This document shows positions 24,124 to 32,727 of a stretch of 64,000 nucleotides of DNA, in pieces (the first letter of the stretch is position 1; each line of letters starts with the position of its first letter). Location of the stretch: assembly GCF_020181035.1 (NCBI RefSeq), contig NZ_JAIQYY010000012.1, positions 258,457 through 322,456 of the forward strand. Reading direction: 5' to 3'. The position numbers and the translations under genes are program-made. Origin of the DNA: Streptomyces sp. CoH27 (GTDB lineage: Bacteria > Actinomycetota > Actinomycetes > Streptomycetales > Streptomycetaceae). The notes below the pieces were generated by a model, which was given only the letters and a program-made list of their open reading frames with translations, was not told where the DNA came from and ran no database searches.

Positions 24124-25560
24124 TCAGCGGGGCTCGCCGAACCAGCAGTGGAGCGCCGGTTCCACGTCATCCGCACCGGCCCAGCACACGTAACCGTCCG
24201 GCCGGATGAGCATCGCCTCGGTGTCGGCGCCCTGGCCCACCCGGTCCACCCGGTCCGACCAAGGGCCGGCGACCCTGGCGAACGTGTCCGCCGGGTCCAG
24301 CAGAATGCCGTGCCCGGACCTCAGTAGTTCGTGCACCCGGGCCGTGCCGAGGTCCAGGTCCGGTGCGGGCCGGCCGACGAGCGGATGGGCTTCGGTGCCC
24401 GGCATCAGGTAACGGGCAGCCATCCCGGACATCAGGTCGGCGAGATGGTGCTGGACGTCCGGCAGTTGGGCCATGGCCGTGAAGATCTCCCGGGCGGCCA
24501 GCACGTCCGGATCGCGGGTGCCGGCCCAGTCCATCAGCAGGCTCTGTGCCCGGACGTTGCGCAATACGGCGGCCCCGACCGGATGCCGTTCCGCGTGATA
24601 GGTGTCGAGCAGGTTCTTCGGTGCCCAGCCGTGCACGGCGGCGCCGAGCTTCCAGCCGAGGTTGAGCGCGTCCTGCATCCCGGTGTTCATGCCCTGCGCG
24701 CCGAGTGGAAGGTGGACATGGGCGGCATCGCCCGCCAGGAACACCCGCCCGTGCCGGTACTGCTCGACCTGCCGTGACGCGTTGGTGATACGGCGGGCGT
24801 AGCGCAGTTCGAGCAGGTGCACCCGCGTTCCGAACACGGTGCTCAGGCCGTGGCGGATTTCGTCCTCGGTGACCGGGATCTCCCTCGGCAGAGACCGGCC
24901 CGGCCCGCCGAGGACCAGTCGGAGCAGCTGCCTGCCCTGCGGATCGGTGCCGAGCGGGAACAATGCCGCCCAGTGTCCGTCCTCGTTCCAGGTGTGCGAC
25001 GTGGACGGATCGACGCCGCTCAGCCGCACGTCGGCAGCGATGATCGTCACCGTACCGGGCTGACCGGGGAACCCGGCCCGCAGGAGCGACCGTACGGTGC
25101 TGTGAGCTCCGTCGGCGGCGACGAGATAACGGGAGCGGAGGGTGGTGCCGTTGGCGAAGGTCGCGGTGACCCCGCTGTCGTCCTGGGCGAGGCCGACCAG
25201 TTCGTGGTCCCTGCGGGCGTGGAGGCCGTGCGCGGCGAGGTGCTGCTCGAAGAATCCCTCGATCACTACCTGCGGCACGGACCGCCATGGCTGACGGTGC
25301 CGGTCGGAGGAGAGCGGGAGTGGGATACCGGCGAAGTGGCCAGTGGTGACGGGGTGCTCTCCGGTGGCCAGCAAGGGCTCCAGCAGCCCTCGTTGGTCGA
25401 GCGCCTCCAGTGTGCGGGACTGCACGCCGCCTGCCTTGGACAGGTCGCTGCGCTGCGACAGCTTGTCGACCAGCACGGTCGACACCCCTGCCAGCAGCAG
25501 TTCGTTGGCCAGCGTCATTCCGGTCGGGCCGGCGCCGACGATGAGCACATCGGTGTCCAT
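24124..25560 (-). CDS. class A flavin-dependent aromatic monooxygenase (Rox/PheA-TfdB type)
   Basis: A 478-residue FAD monooxygenase. VLIVGAGPTGMTLANELL is the FAD-binding GxGxxG, VAADGAHSTVR the DG motif, and RVFLAGDAAHVHLPLGAQG the GD motif. The C-terminal thioredoxin-like tail (about 385-478, with LIRPDGYVCWAG) is typical of the group that includes rifampicin monooxygenase and phenol hydroxylases. The overall layout matches Rox as I know it, so antibiotic or aromatic-compound hydroxylation is likely, but the substrate is not fixed by sequence. It is divergent from an Lrp-type regulator 115 bases away. Confidence 0.85.
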   Translation of the reverse strand: MDTDVLIVGAGPTGMTLANELLLAGVSTVLVDKLSQRSDLSKAGGVQSRTLEALDQRGLLEPLLATGEHPVTTGHFAGIPLPLSSDRHRQPWRSVPQVVIEGFFEQHLAAHGLHARRDHELVGLAQDDSGVTATFANGTTLRSRYLVAADGAHSTVRSLLRAGFPGQPGTVTIIAADVRLSGVDPSTSHTWNEDGHWAALFPLGTDPQGRQLLRLVLGGPGRSLPREIPVTEDEIRHGLSTVFGTRVHLLELRYARRITNASRQVEQYRHGRVFLAGDAAHVHLPLGAQGMNTGMQDALNLGWKLGAAVHGWAPKNLLDTYHAERHPVGAAVLRNVRAQSLLMDWAGTRDPDVLAAREIFTAMAQLPDVQHHLADLMSGMAARYLMPGTEAHPLVGRPAPDLDLGTARVHELLRSGHGILLDPADTFARVAGPWSDRVDRVGQGADTEAMLIRPDGYVCWAGADDVEPALHCWFGEPR

Positions 25561-25619
25561 GGACTCTCCTGGGGCTGTTTCGATCAGGACAGAAGCAACG
25601 CTCCGCCTGCCGAGCCGCC

Positions 25620-25638
25620 CGAGCCAGAAACCGGCTCG
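25620..25638. promoter_or_regulatory. possible operator in monooxygenase/Lrp divergent region
   Basis: CGAGCC AGAAACC GGCTCG, a 6-7-6 inverted repeat about 40 bases before the regulator GTG and 60 bases before the monooxygenase start, between the two divergent genes. Suited to an autoregulatory Lrp-family site, but short. Confidence 0.35.
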
Positions 25639-25675
25639 ATTGCGTTGGTATCCGACATCGTCTAGCGTCGGCTCG

Positions 25676-26641
25676 GTGGAATCCGACTACGACGAGCTGG
25701 ATCGTCGGCTCGTGCACGCCCTACAGATCGACGGACGTGCCCCGTTCAGCACCATCGCCGAGGTTCTCGGCGTGTCGGACCGCACCATCGCCCGCCGGTA
25801 CGCCCGGTTGCGGTCGGCCGGGGCGGTACGGGTGCTGGGCGGGGTCGACCCCACCGCGCTGGGCGCCGTCCTGTGGTTCCTGCGGGTGCGATGTGCGCCC
25901 GCCGCGTCGCTCCCCGTCGCCGAGGCGCTGGCCAGACGCCCCGACACGTCCTGGGTGAGCCTCAGCTCCGGCGGCACCGAGATCACCTGCGTGGTCCGTA
26001 CCGAGAGCGAGGCGGACAGCGAGGCACTGCTGCTGGCCAAACTCCCCCGCACCCCGCGCGTGGAGGGCGTGACCGCGCACTCCGTGCTCCACTCCTTCTA
26101 CGGCGGCCCCGACAATCTGGTCGGAAAACTCGGGTCGCTGGACGCGGAGGCGATCGAGCGACTGCGCCCGCCTCCGATGCCGCATCGGCGGGGACCAGTG
26201 CGGCTCGACGACGGTGACCGCAAACTCCTCGCCCTGCTCGCCACCGACGGCCGGGCCGGGTTCGAGCAGTTGGCCGCGGCGACCGGCTGGTCGCCGACGA
26301 CGGTCCGGCGCCGGATGACGGAGCTGCGCGAACACGGCCTGCTCTATCTCGACATCGACGTCGACTGGCGCATGTTCGGCGTGAACGCCCGAACCCTGCT
26401 CTGGCTCTCGGTCGCCCCCACACACCTGGAAGAGGCCGGTCAGGCGCTGGCCGAGCATCCAGAGGTCGCGTTCGCCGCCGCCACGACCGGACCGACCAAC
26501 CTGTACGCGAGCGTGGTGTGCACGGACCAACGGGAGCTGTACCGGTACCTGACCACCCGGGTCGCCGCACTCCCAGCCATCACACATCTCGAATCGGCAC
26601 CAGTGATCAGGACCGTCAAGAAGGCAGCGAACCAGATGTAG
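25676..26641 (+). CDS. Lrp/AsnC-type regulator with two helix-turn-helix domains
   Basis: A 321-residue protein from GTG (VESDYDELDRRL); an upstream open frame lacks a ribosome site. Residues 5-50 (LDRRLVHALQIDGRAPFSTI) and about 180-230 (LDDGDRKLLALLATDGRAG) are both AsnC-type winged helices, so this is a duplicated Lrp protein with two ligand-binding regions. It probably controls the divergent monooxygenase gene. No adjacent transporter suggests the ligand. Confidence 0.85.
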   Translation: MESDYDELDRRLVHALQIDGRAPFSTIAEVLGVSDRTIARRYARLRSAGAVRVLGGVDPTALGAVLWFLRVRCAPAASLPVAEALARRPDTSWVSLSSGGTEITCVVRTESEADSEALLLAKLPRTPRVEGVTAHSVLHSFYGGPDNLVGKLGSLDAEAIERLRPPPMPHRRGPVRLDDGDRKLLALLATDGRAGFEQLAAATGWSPTTVRRRMTELREHGLLYLDIDVDWRMFGVNARTLLWLSVAPTHLEEAGQALAEHPEVAFAAATTGPTNLYASVVCTDQRELYRYLTTRVAALPAITHLESAPVIRTVKKAANQM

Positions 26642-26770
26642 CAACCGACCAGCCCGCTGCTGTTTCGACCGCGCAACGCGCACTGCTTGTCACCAGGACC
26701 GCGCTACCTGACAACACGCTGCCTTGGTGACACCTATCGTGCTTCGGCTCGTCCGACCAGCAAGATCACG

Positions 26771-26812
26771 ATGTACAGCTGGAGTACCAAGATGTACAGC
26801 TGGAGTACTAAG
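26771..26812. repeat. 21-bp tandem duplication
   Basis: Two adjacent copies of a 21-bp unit beginning ATGTACAGCTGGAGTAC, differing at one base. It sits between two convergent genes and includes the stop codon of the minus-strand gene. Each unit contains GTAC on both sides of AGCTGGA, so it could form weak structure. Confidence 0.85.
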
Positions 26813-27377
26813 CGGACTCTTCGGCCTCGGACTCGTCCTCGAAGTACGCGTCCAGCACCGCGTCCAGCTGCTCGTCCCACTCCGAGAAGCGGGACTTCGA
26901 CGCGGCCTCGATCTCGATCGGGTACCAGCGCCGGTCCGGGGTGTGGACCGTGATCGTGTAGCGCTTGCCGAAGCGGGGGGTCTCCGTCTCCACCGCCGCG
27001 ACCTCGTCCCAACGGAACTCGCAGGACTCCGCGTCCAGGCTGAGGCGGAGCCCCTTGCGGTCGGCCACGATCTTCGCGCGGCGGTCGGAGGCCTCGAAGA
27101 CCGGGCCGGAGTCGTCCGTGGTCTCGTCGGCCTCCCCGGCCTCCCCGGCCTCCCCGGCTTCCTCCGGCGGAGCCGTCACCTTGGCATCCTGCACCTCCGG
27201 TTCCGGCTCCACGGCCTCCGGCCCCGCGGCCGTGGACGTGTCCGTGTCCGTGTCCGCCTTGGCCGGAGCCGTGATCCCCGGGATGAAGGCCGGGTCGAAA
27301 CCGGCGCCCGTCACGGGCTCGGTCTTCAACGGCTCGGCCTTCGACGGCTTGCTGCTCGCTCCTGTGCGCTGCTCCAC
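26808..27377 (-). CDS. hypothetical protein with acidic linker and PH-like domain
   Basis: About 189 residues from the GTG at 27377; CATACT lies about 8 bases before it, so a leaderless start is possible, while a GTG 22 codons upstream is an alternative. Residues about 20-100 are Pro/Glu/Ala/Asp-rich with EAGEAGEAGE. The C-terminal part (RAKIVADRKGLRLSLDAESCEF, ETPRFGKRYTITVHTPDRRW) is a beta-rich PH-like fold. Cytoplasmic; function unknown. Confidence 0.65.
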   Translation of the reverse strand: MEQRTGASSKPSKAEPLKTEPVTGAGFDPAFIPGITAPAKADTDTDTSTAAGPEAVEPEPEVQDAKVTAPPEEAGEAGEAGEADETTDDSGPVFEASDRRAKIVADRKGLRLSLDAESCEFRWDEVAAVETETPRFGKRYTITVHTPDRRWYPIEIEAASKSRFSEWDEQLDAVLDAYFEDESEAEESA

Positions 27378-27450
27378 GGCGGCAGTATGGACGACTTCCC
27401 TGTGCCGGAACCAGTCGGACCGCTCAACCCCGGTTCCACTCACGTCACGT

Positions 27451-28932
27451 TCACACGAACAAACTGACCACCGCCGCCACCCCGAATCCCGCCACCGACA
27501 GCACCGACTCCAGGACCGTCCAGGTCCGCAGCGTGTCCCGTTCGCTGATGCCGAAGTACTTCGCCACCATCCAGAAGCCGCCGTCGTTCACATGTGACGC
27601 GAAGATCGAGCCCGCCGAGATCGCCATGATGACCAGGGCCGTGAAGGGCTGGGAGTGGTCGCCCTCCGTCAGCAGCGGGGCCACGATGCCCGCCGTCGTC
27701 ACGATCGCCACCGTCGCCGAGCCCTGCGCCACCCGCAGCACCAGGGAGATCAGGTACGACAGGACGATCACCGGCAGGCCCACGCCGTGGAAGGTGTCCG
27801 ACAGGGCCTGGGCCACCCCGCTCGCCTTCAGCACCGCGCCGAAGATCCCGCCCGCGCCCACCACCAGCAGGATGTTGCCCACCGGCTTCAGGGAAGAAGT
27901 CGACACCGTCTCCAGCGACGTGCGGGACCAGCCCCTGCGGATGCCCAGCAGCCAGTACGCCAGGAGCAGGGCCAGCGTCAGGGCCACGAAGGGGCTGCCG
28001 AAGAACTCCAGGACCGAGCGGGTGGGGGACGGGTCCAGGGCTATCGAGGAGAAGGTCGCGGCCAGGATGAGGATCAGCGGCGTGCCGATGATCAGCAGCA
28101 CCGTGGCGAGCGGGACCGGGTTCTCCTGCGGCGCCACCCCCTGCGCGCGCTGCTCCGCGACCACCGCCCGCTTCGCCTCCTCCGCCGCCTCGACCATGTC
28201 CTGCGGTACGGCGACGAAGATCCGCCGGCCGATCCAGGCGGCGAAGGCCCACGCGGCCAGTACGGCGGGGATGCCGCAGACGACGCCCATGAGGATGACC
28301 CAGCCCAGCTGGACGTGCAGCAGGCCGGCCGCCGCGACCGGGCCGGGGTGCGGCGGGAGGAACGCGTGGGTCATCGACAGGCCGGCCAGCAGCGGCAGGC
28401 AGTACAGCAGGATCGACTTGCCGCCTCGCTTCGCCGCCGCGTACACCAGCGGGGCCAGGACGAAGATGCCCACGTCGAAGAAGACCGGGATGCCGAAAAT
28501 CAGGCCCGTCAGGCCCATCGCCAACGGCGCTCGCTGCTCGCCGAAGAGCGACAGCAGGCGCGCCGCCAGTACCTCCGCTCCGCCGCTCACCTCCAGGATC
28601 GCGCCGAGCATCGTGCCCAGGCCGATGATGATCGCGACGTGGCCGAGGATGCCGCCCATGCCGGACTCGATGGTGGAGACCGCGTCGGAGCGCTGGACCG
28701 TGCCGAAGAGTTCGGTGACCGACAGACCCGCCAGCAGGCCCACCGCTGTCGAGACGGCGAGGAGGGCCACGAAGGGCTGGAGCCTGACCTTGATGATCAG
28801 GAGGAGGAGCAGGGCGATACCGAGTCCGGCGACGGTGAGGAGGCCGGGGGTGCCGTCCAGGAGGAGGAACAGGCCTCCGGTGTGGGGTGGTGGCGGTGGG
28901 GTGGGGGCGGTCGCGGCGAGGGAGTAGGACAT
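27451..28932 (-). CDS. GntP-family transporter (gluconate or D-amino acid type)
   Basis: A 493-residue membrane transporter with about 12 helices, in the family of gluconate GntP and the D-serine transporter DsdX. Motifs include GIPVFFDVGIFVLAPLVYA, HAFLPPHPGPVAAAG and ISAGSIFASHVNDGGFW. Neighbours are RidA, an IclR regulator, a sugar-type kinase, a D-amino-acid deaminase and a D-aminoacylase, so either a sugar acid or a D-amino acid could be the cargo. The ligand cannot be told from sequence. A hairpin lies before it. Confidence 0.88.
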   Translation of the reverse strand: MSYSLAATAPTPPPPPHTGGLFLLLDGTPGLLTVAGLGIALLLLLIIKVRLQPFVALLAVSTAVGLLAGLSVTELFGTVQRSDAVSTIESGMGGILGHVAIIIGLGTMLGAILEVSGGAEVLAARLLSLFGEQRAPLAMGLTGLIFGIPVFFDVGIFVLAPLVYAAAKRGGKSILLYCLPLLAGLSMTHAFLPPHPGPVAAAGLLHVQLGWVILMGVVCGIPAVLAAWAFAAWIGRRIFVAVPQDMVEAAEEAKRAVVAEQRAQGVAPQENPVPLATVLLIIGTPLILILAATFSSIALDPSPTRSVLEFFGSPFVALTLALLLAYWLLGIRRGWSRTSLETVSTSSLKPVGNILLVVGAGGIFGAVLKASGVAQALSDTFHGVGLPVIVLSYLISLVLRVAQGSATVAIVTTAGIVAPLLTEGDHSQPFTALVIMAISAGSIFASHVNDGGFWMVAKYFGISERDTLRTWTVLESVLSVAGFGVAAVVSLFV

Positions 28933-28990
28933 GCGGGGGTCCTCTTCTTGAATGGCTTAAGTGCATGGCGCTTTTGGGTAGGGGGGAGCG

Positions 28991-29025
28991 CGGCACGGCG
29001 GCCCTGGGTGCGGGGCGCCGTGCCG
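28991..29025. terminator. intercistronic hairpin between ridA and gntP
   Basis: CGGCACGGCG and CGCCGTGCCG pair perfectly (10 bp, 15-base loop), in the 121-base gap between the two minus-strand genes. It could be an attenuator or a site of partial termination. Confidence 0.5.
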
Positions 29026-29053
29026 TACGGGGCGTGCGGGAAGTGAGGGGACG

Positions 29054-29464
29054 TCAGCTCAGTACGGCGAGCGCGTCGATCTCGATGAGGAGGCCGGCCG
29101 GGAGACCGACGTAGACCGTGGTCCGGGCGGCGGGCGGCTGGGTGAGGCCCTGCTCCTCGAAGTAGGCGTTGTAGATCTCGTTCATCTCGGCGAAGTGGTC
29201 CACGTCCGTCAGATAGACGCGGATCATCATCACGTCGTCCCAGCTCGCGCCGCCCTCCTCCAGGATCGCCTTGACGTTGGCGAGGGTCTGGAGGGTCTGT
29301 TCGCGCAAGGAGGGACCGGCCGGGGTCGGGGGCTTGCCCTCCTCGGCGGGCAGGAAGCCGACCTGGCCGGCGACCTGGAGGATGTTGCCCTTCCGCACGC
29401 CGTGCGAGAACGTGGCGGGCGGGGTGGTGTGGGTCTTCGGGGTGAGCGCGGTCTTCTCGGTCAT
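29054..29464 (-). CDS. RidA family enamine/imine deaminase
   Basis: A 136-residue RidA (YjgF) protein with VGFLPAEEGKPPTPAG, ASWDDVMMIRVYLTDVD and AARTTVYVGLPAGLLIEID; the Arg in AARTTVYVGLP is the residue that holds the substrate carboxylate. RidA hydrolyses reactive enamines, for example 2-aminoacrylate made by PLP deaminases. Its place between the IclR gene (16-base gap) and a transporter, near a D-amino-acid deaminase, is a direct functional fit. Confidence 0.85.
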   Translation of the reverse strand: MTEKTALTPKTHTTPPATFSHGVRKGNILQVAGQVGFLPAEEGKPPTPAGPSLREQTLQTLANVKAILEEGGASWDDVMMIRVYLTDVDHFAEMNEIYNAYFEEQGLTQPPAARTTVYVGLPAGLLIEIDALAVLS

Positions 29465-29480
29465 GCGGAGTCCTTGTCCG

Positions 29481-30242
29481 TCATTCGGGGTCCCTTACTG
29501 GCGTTCTTCCGGAGTACTCGCCGCTGATCGCGTCCGCCGTACGGCGCACCAGCGGGAGGAGGGTGAGGAGTTCCTCGGCGGTGACGACCACGTTCGGCGC
29601 GGACACGGACATCGCGGCGACCACCCGGCCGTCGGCGCCGCGGATGGGGGCGGCGACGCAGTTGATGGACTCCTCGTGGCCACCGAGGTCGGCGGCCCAG
29701 CCCTGTTCGCGGACCTGCTCCAACTCCCGCAGGAATGCCGGGGCGTTGGGGGTCGAACGGGGCGTGTACAGGGGGTAGTCGAGCTGGTCCGCGAGGGCGC
29801 GGCGCTCGGCTTCCGGGAGGTCGGCGAGGAGGAGCTTCGCGACGGCCGCGACCGTGATGGCGACGGGCTTGCCGATCCGGGAGTACATGCGGACCGGGTA
29901 GCGGCTCTCCACCTTGTCGATGTAGAGGACCTCGCCCTCCTCGTGCACGGCGAGGTGGACGGTGTGCCCGCAGGCCTCGTTGAGCCGTACGAGGTGGGGG
30001 TGGGCGATCTCGCGGATGTCGAGGTTCTCCATCGCCTCCTGCGCGAGGGCGAAGAGGCGGGCGCCGAGGCGGTAGCGCTGGTCGGACTGGCGGTAGACCA
30101 GGCCGTGTTCGTGCAGGGTGCGCAGGAGGCGGAGTGCCGTGGACTTGTGGACGCCCAGGCGGTCGGCCACCTGGCCCAGGTCTGCGGGGCCCTCGGCGAG
30201 CAGCGGCAGGATGCTCAGGGCGCGGTCGACGGTCTGACTCAT
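29481..30242 (-). CDS. IclR-family regulator
   Basis: A 253-residue protein from MSQTVDRALS with GGAGGAGG upstream. The N-terminal winged helix (VDRALSILPLLAEGPADLGQ) and IclR effector domain (SRIGKPVAITVAAVAKLLLA, GWAADLGGHEESINCVAAPI) are both present. The ATG overlaps the kinase stop by ATGA. It probably controls the divergent operons around 31400. Confidence 0.9.
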   Translation of the reverse strand: MSQTVDRALSILPLLAEGPADLGQVADRLGVHKSTALRLLRTLHEHGLVYRQSDQRYRLGARLFALAQEAMENLDIREIAHPHLVRLNEACGHTVHLAVHEEGEVLYIDKVESRYPVRMYSRIGKPVAITVAAVAKLLLADLPEAERRALADQLDYPLYTPRSTPNAPAFLRELEQVREQGWAADLGGHEESINCVAAPIRGADGRVVAAMSVSAPNVVVTAEELLTLLPLVRRTADAISGEYSGRTPVRDPE

Positions 30243-31276
30243 GGGGTGTTCGCCTCCTCCGTGGCCCGCTCGGCCTGTGTCCAGCCGGGGCCGAGTCGAA
30301 GTCTCCCCCATGCGGTGTCGTCCAGGGCGCTCAGGCGATCGGCGTGGTCCCGGGTGGGGGGCGGGGCCAGGTCACCGGGGGTGGTGAGGGCTGCGGCGGC
30401 GAAGAGGTGGCCGTACCGGAGGCGATCCCTCACGGGCAGGCCCCGGAGGGTGCCGGAGAGGAAGCCGGCGGCGAAGGCGTCTCCGGCCCCGACGTGGGCG
30501 AGGACGTCCACCTTCGGGGCACGGACGAACGTCGCGGTGCCGTCTGCGTCCGCCACAGCTCCGTCGGTGGTCTTGTCGAAGGCGGTCGCTCCGCCCTTGC
30601 CCTGCTTGACGACGACGATCGCCGGCTCGGGCAGCGCCGTCAGGATGGCTCGTCCGCCGTGCAGTGCCCAGGCGTCACGCGCCTCGTCGGCCCCCACGAA
30701 CACGATGTCCGCGCGCCGCGCCAGTTCCAGCAGGACGCGGGGTCCGTCCGAAGCGTGGCGCCACAGCGCCGGCCGGTAGTTGACATCGAAGGAGATCAGC
30801 GGGCGGCCGGGACGGGGTGCCGTCAGCTCGTACAGCAAGTCGCGGCACGCGTCGGAGAGCGCGGCCGTGATGCCCGACAGGTGCAGTACGCGCCCTGCCC
30901 GCACCGCCGCCAGGTCCACTGTGTCCACGGCCATCGCGGAGGCCGCGGAGCCGGCGCGGTAGTAGGCCACCTCGTGGGTGTCGGTGGCGCGGTCGGCGGC
31001 GGTGCGGAAGTAGATGCCCGTGGGCCGGGCCGGGTCGGTGCGCACGGCACTCGTGTCGACGCCGTACCCCGCGATCCCCTCCACCAGATGCTGCCCGAAC
31101 CCGTCCGCCCCCACCCGGCTCACCCACCGTGCGGTGTGGCCGGCGGCGGCCAGCACGCAGGCCACGTTGGACTCGGCGCCGCCGATCGCGCGGTCGAAGG
31201 AGGGCACGTCCGCGAGGCGCCCGGGACGGCTGGGCAGGAAGGTGACCATGGACTCGCCGAGCGCCACGACGTCCAC
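30239..31276 (-). CDS. PfkB-family carbohydrate kinase (KdgK-like)
   Basis: About 345 residues from a GTG without a strong ribosome site; the start is uncertain by several codons, and an AGGAGT upstream at about 31320 faces an ATC, which is not a normal start. Motifs of the PfkB family are AIGGAESNVACVLAAAG and HVGAGDAFAAGFLSG (with the catalytic Asp). Closest in form to 2-keto-3-deoxygluconate kinases. Its stop overlaps the IclR gene. Confidence 0.8.
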   Translation of the reverse strand: MDVVALGESMVTFLPSRPGRLADVPSFDRAIGGAESNVACVLAAAGHTARWVSRVGADGFGQHLVEGIAGYGVDTSAVRTDPARPTGIYFRTAADRATDTHEVAYYRAGSAASAMAVDTVDLAAVRAGRVLHLSGITAALSDACRDLLYELTAPRPGRPLISFDVNYRPALWRHASDGPRVLLELARRADIVFVGADEARDAWALHGGRAILTALPEPAIVVVKQGKGGATAFDKTTDGAVADADGTATFVRAPKVDVLAHVGAGDAFAAGFLSGTLRGLPVRDRLRYGHLFAAAALTTPGDLAPPPTRDHADRLSALDDTAWGRLRLGPGWTQAERATEEANTP

Positions 31277-31404
31277 AGGGTGGTACGCAACTGTCCCGGC
31301 GTAAGCAGCGTCGTCGATGATGACTCCTGTCGATGCCCGGGCGGCGGCTCCGTTGACCCGGTGTCGGCGAGATGCTAGACACCAGTAGCACCACACGCAA
31401 TGGT

Positions 31405-31423
31405 CGTTGCACATACTGCAACG
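31405..31423. promoter_or_regulatory. probable IclR operator between divergent kinase and deaminase
   Basis: CGTTGCA CATAC TGCAACG, a perfect 7-5-7 inverted repeat 23 bases before the deaminase ATG and about 130 bases before the kinase start. IclR regulators often bind palindromes of this size, and the gene is in the adjacent operon. Confidence 0.65.
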
Positions 31424-31445
31424 CACCTGCCGAGAGAGGGGCTCC

Positions 31446-32717
31446 ATGCGCACCGAAGCGCTCGCCCGGCTGGCCGAGGAACGCGTCGACCATCGCTTCA
31501 AGGGCCTCCCGCCCGACGCCGACGGCCTCACCGTCGGCGAACTGGCCGCCCAGCGCCGTAACCTCTTCCGCGAGGCCGACGGCTTCACCACCCCCGTCCT
31601 CGCCCTGTCCGCCGAGCGCCTGGAGCACAATCTGGCGCTCATGGAGACGTACGCCGCGCGGCACGGGCTCGCCTTCGCCCCGCACGGCAAGACCTCCATG
31701 GCCCCGCAGCTGTTCCACCGCCAGATCGAGCACGGCGCCTGGGGCATCACCCTGGCGGTGCCCCACCAGGTGCGCGTGGCCCGCGCGTTCGGCGTCCAGC
31801 GGATCTTTCTCGCCAACGAGCTCGTGGACGCCCCGGCGCTGCGCTGGATCGCGGGCGAGCTGGCCGCCGACCCGGACTTCCGGTTCGTCTGCTACGTCGA
31901 CTCCGTGCGCGGTGTCGAGCTGATGGACGCCGCGCTGAAAGGCTCCTCAAGGCAGCTGGACGTCGTCGTCGAGCTGGGCGCCGGCGAGGGCGCGCGGACC
32001 GGGGTGCGCACGGAGGCGGACGCGCGGGCCGTCGCCGAGGCCGTGGGCGGTACGGACACGCTGCGGCTCGTCGGCGTGGCGGGCTACGAGGCCCAGGTGC
32101 CGGGCGCCGACCCGGTGCTCGTGCATGCGTGGCTGGACCGGCTGGTCGCACTGGCGGTGGAACTCGACAAGGCCGGCCGGTTCGCCGGCGCCGACGAGAT
32201 CGTGGTGAGCGCCGGTGGCAGTGAGTGGTTCGACGCGGTCGCGGACGTCTTCGCCGCCGTGCCCGAACTCTCCCGCCCGGTACTGAAGCTGCTGCGCTCG
32301 GGCGCGTACGTCTCGCACGACGACGTGCACTACAGCAGGCTCACCCCCTTCAACCGGGTCCCCGAGGAGGGCGCCCTGGAGCCCGCGTTCCGGCTGTGGG
32401 CCCAGGTCGTCTCCCGCCCCTCGGCGGACCAGGCCTTCCTCAACGCGGGCAAGCGCGACGCGGCCTACGACCTCGACCTTCCGGTGGCGCACGTGGTACG
32501 CCGGAACGGCACCGAGCGTCCGGCGAGCGGCATCGAGGTGAGCGCCCTGTCCGACCAGCACCTGTGGCTGCGCACGGACGCGGGCGCGGACGTCGAGGTC
32601 GGCGACTGGGTCGGGCTGGGGCTGTCCCATCCGTGCACGTCGTTCGACAAGTGGCAGCTGATCCCGGTGGCCGAGGCGGACGGGACGGTCGTCGACTTCA
32701 TCCGCACCTACTTCTAG
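31446..32717 (+). CDS. D-amino-acid deaminase, fold-type III PLP enzyme (DSD1-like)
   Basis: About 423 residues from ATG with GAGAGAGGGG before it. The PLP lysine is in APHGKTSMAP, the strand ends AGGSEWFDAV, and the C-terminal HPCTSFDKW provides the His and Cys of the metal site found in D-serine dehydratase-like enzymes. It should make a 2-keto acid and ammonia from D-amino acids. It is followed by an acyl-D-amino-acid deacylase 10 bases later, so the deacylase product would feed it. Alternative: D-threonine aldolase-like. Confidence 0.85.
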   Translation: MRTEALARLAEERVDHRFKGLPPDADGLTVGELAAQRRNLFREADGFTTPVLALSAERLEHNLALMETYAARHGLAFAPHGKTSMAPQLFHRQIEHGAWGITLAVPHQVRVARAFGVQRIFLANELVDAPALRWIAGELAADPDFRFVCYVDSVRGVELMDAALKGSSRQLDVVVELGAGEGARTGVRTEADARAVAEAVGGTDTLRLVGVAGYEAQVPGADPVLVHAWLDRLVALAVELDKAGRFAGADEIVVSAGGSEWFDAVADVFAAVPELSRPVLKLLRSGAYVSHDDVHYSRLTPFNRVPEEGALEPAFRLWAQVVSRPSADQAFLNAGKRDAAYDLDLPVAHVVRRNGTERPASGIEVSALSDQHLWLRTDAGADVEVGDWVGLGLSHPCTSFDKWQLIPVAEADGTVVDFIRTYF

Positions 32718-32727
32718 GGAGCCTTCC

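Noticed and set aside
25561..25675. Searched for a rifamycin-associated element before the Rox-like gene.
   Set aside because: No matching inverted repeat (of the GGGGCTTGCGGCAAGCCCC type) is visible.
26771..26812. Short direct repeats considered as a CRISPR-like array.
   Set aside because: Only two adjacent units with no spacers and no cas genes.
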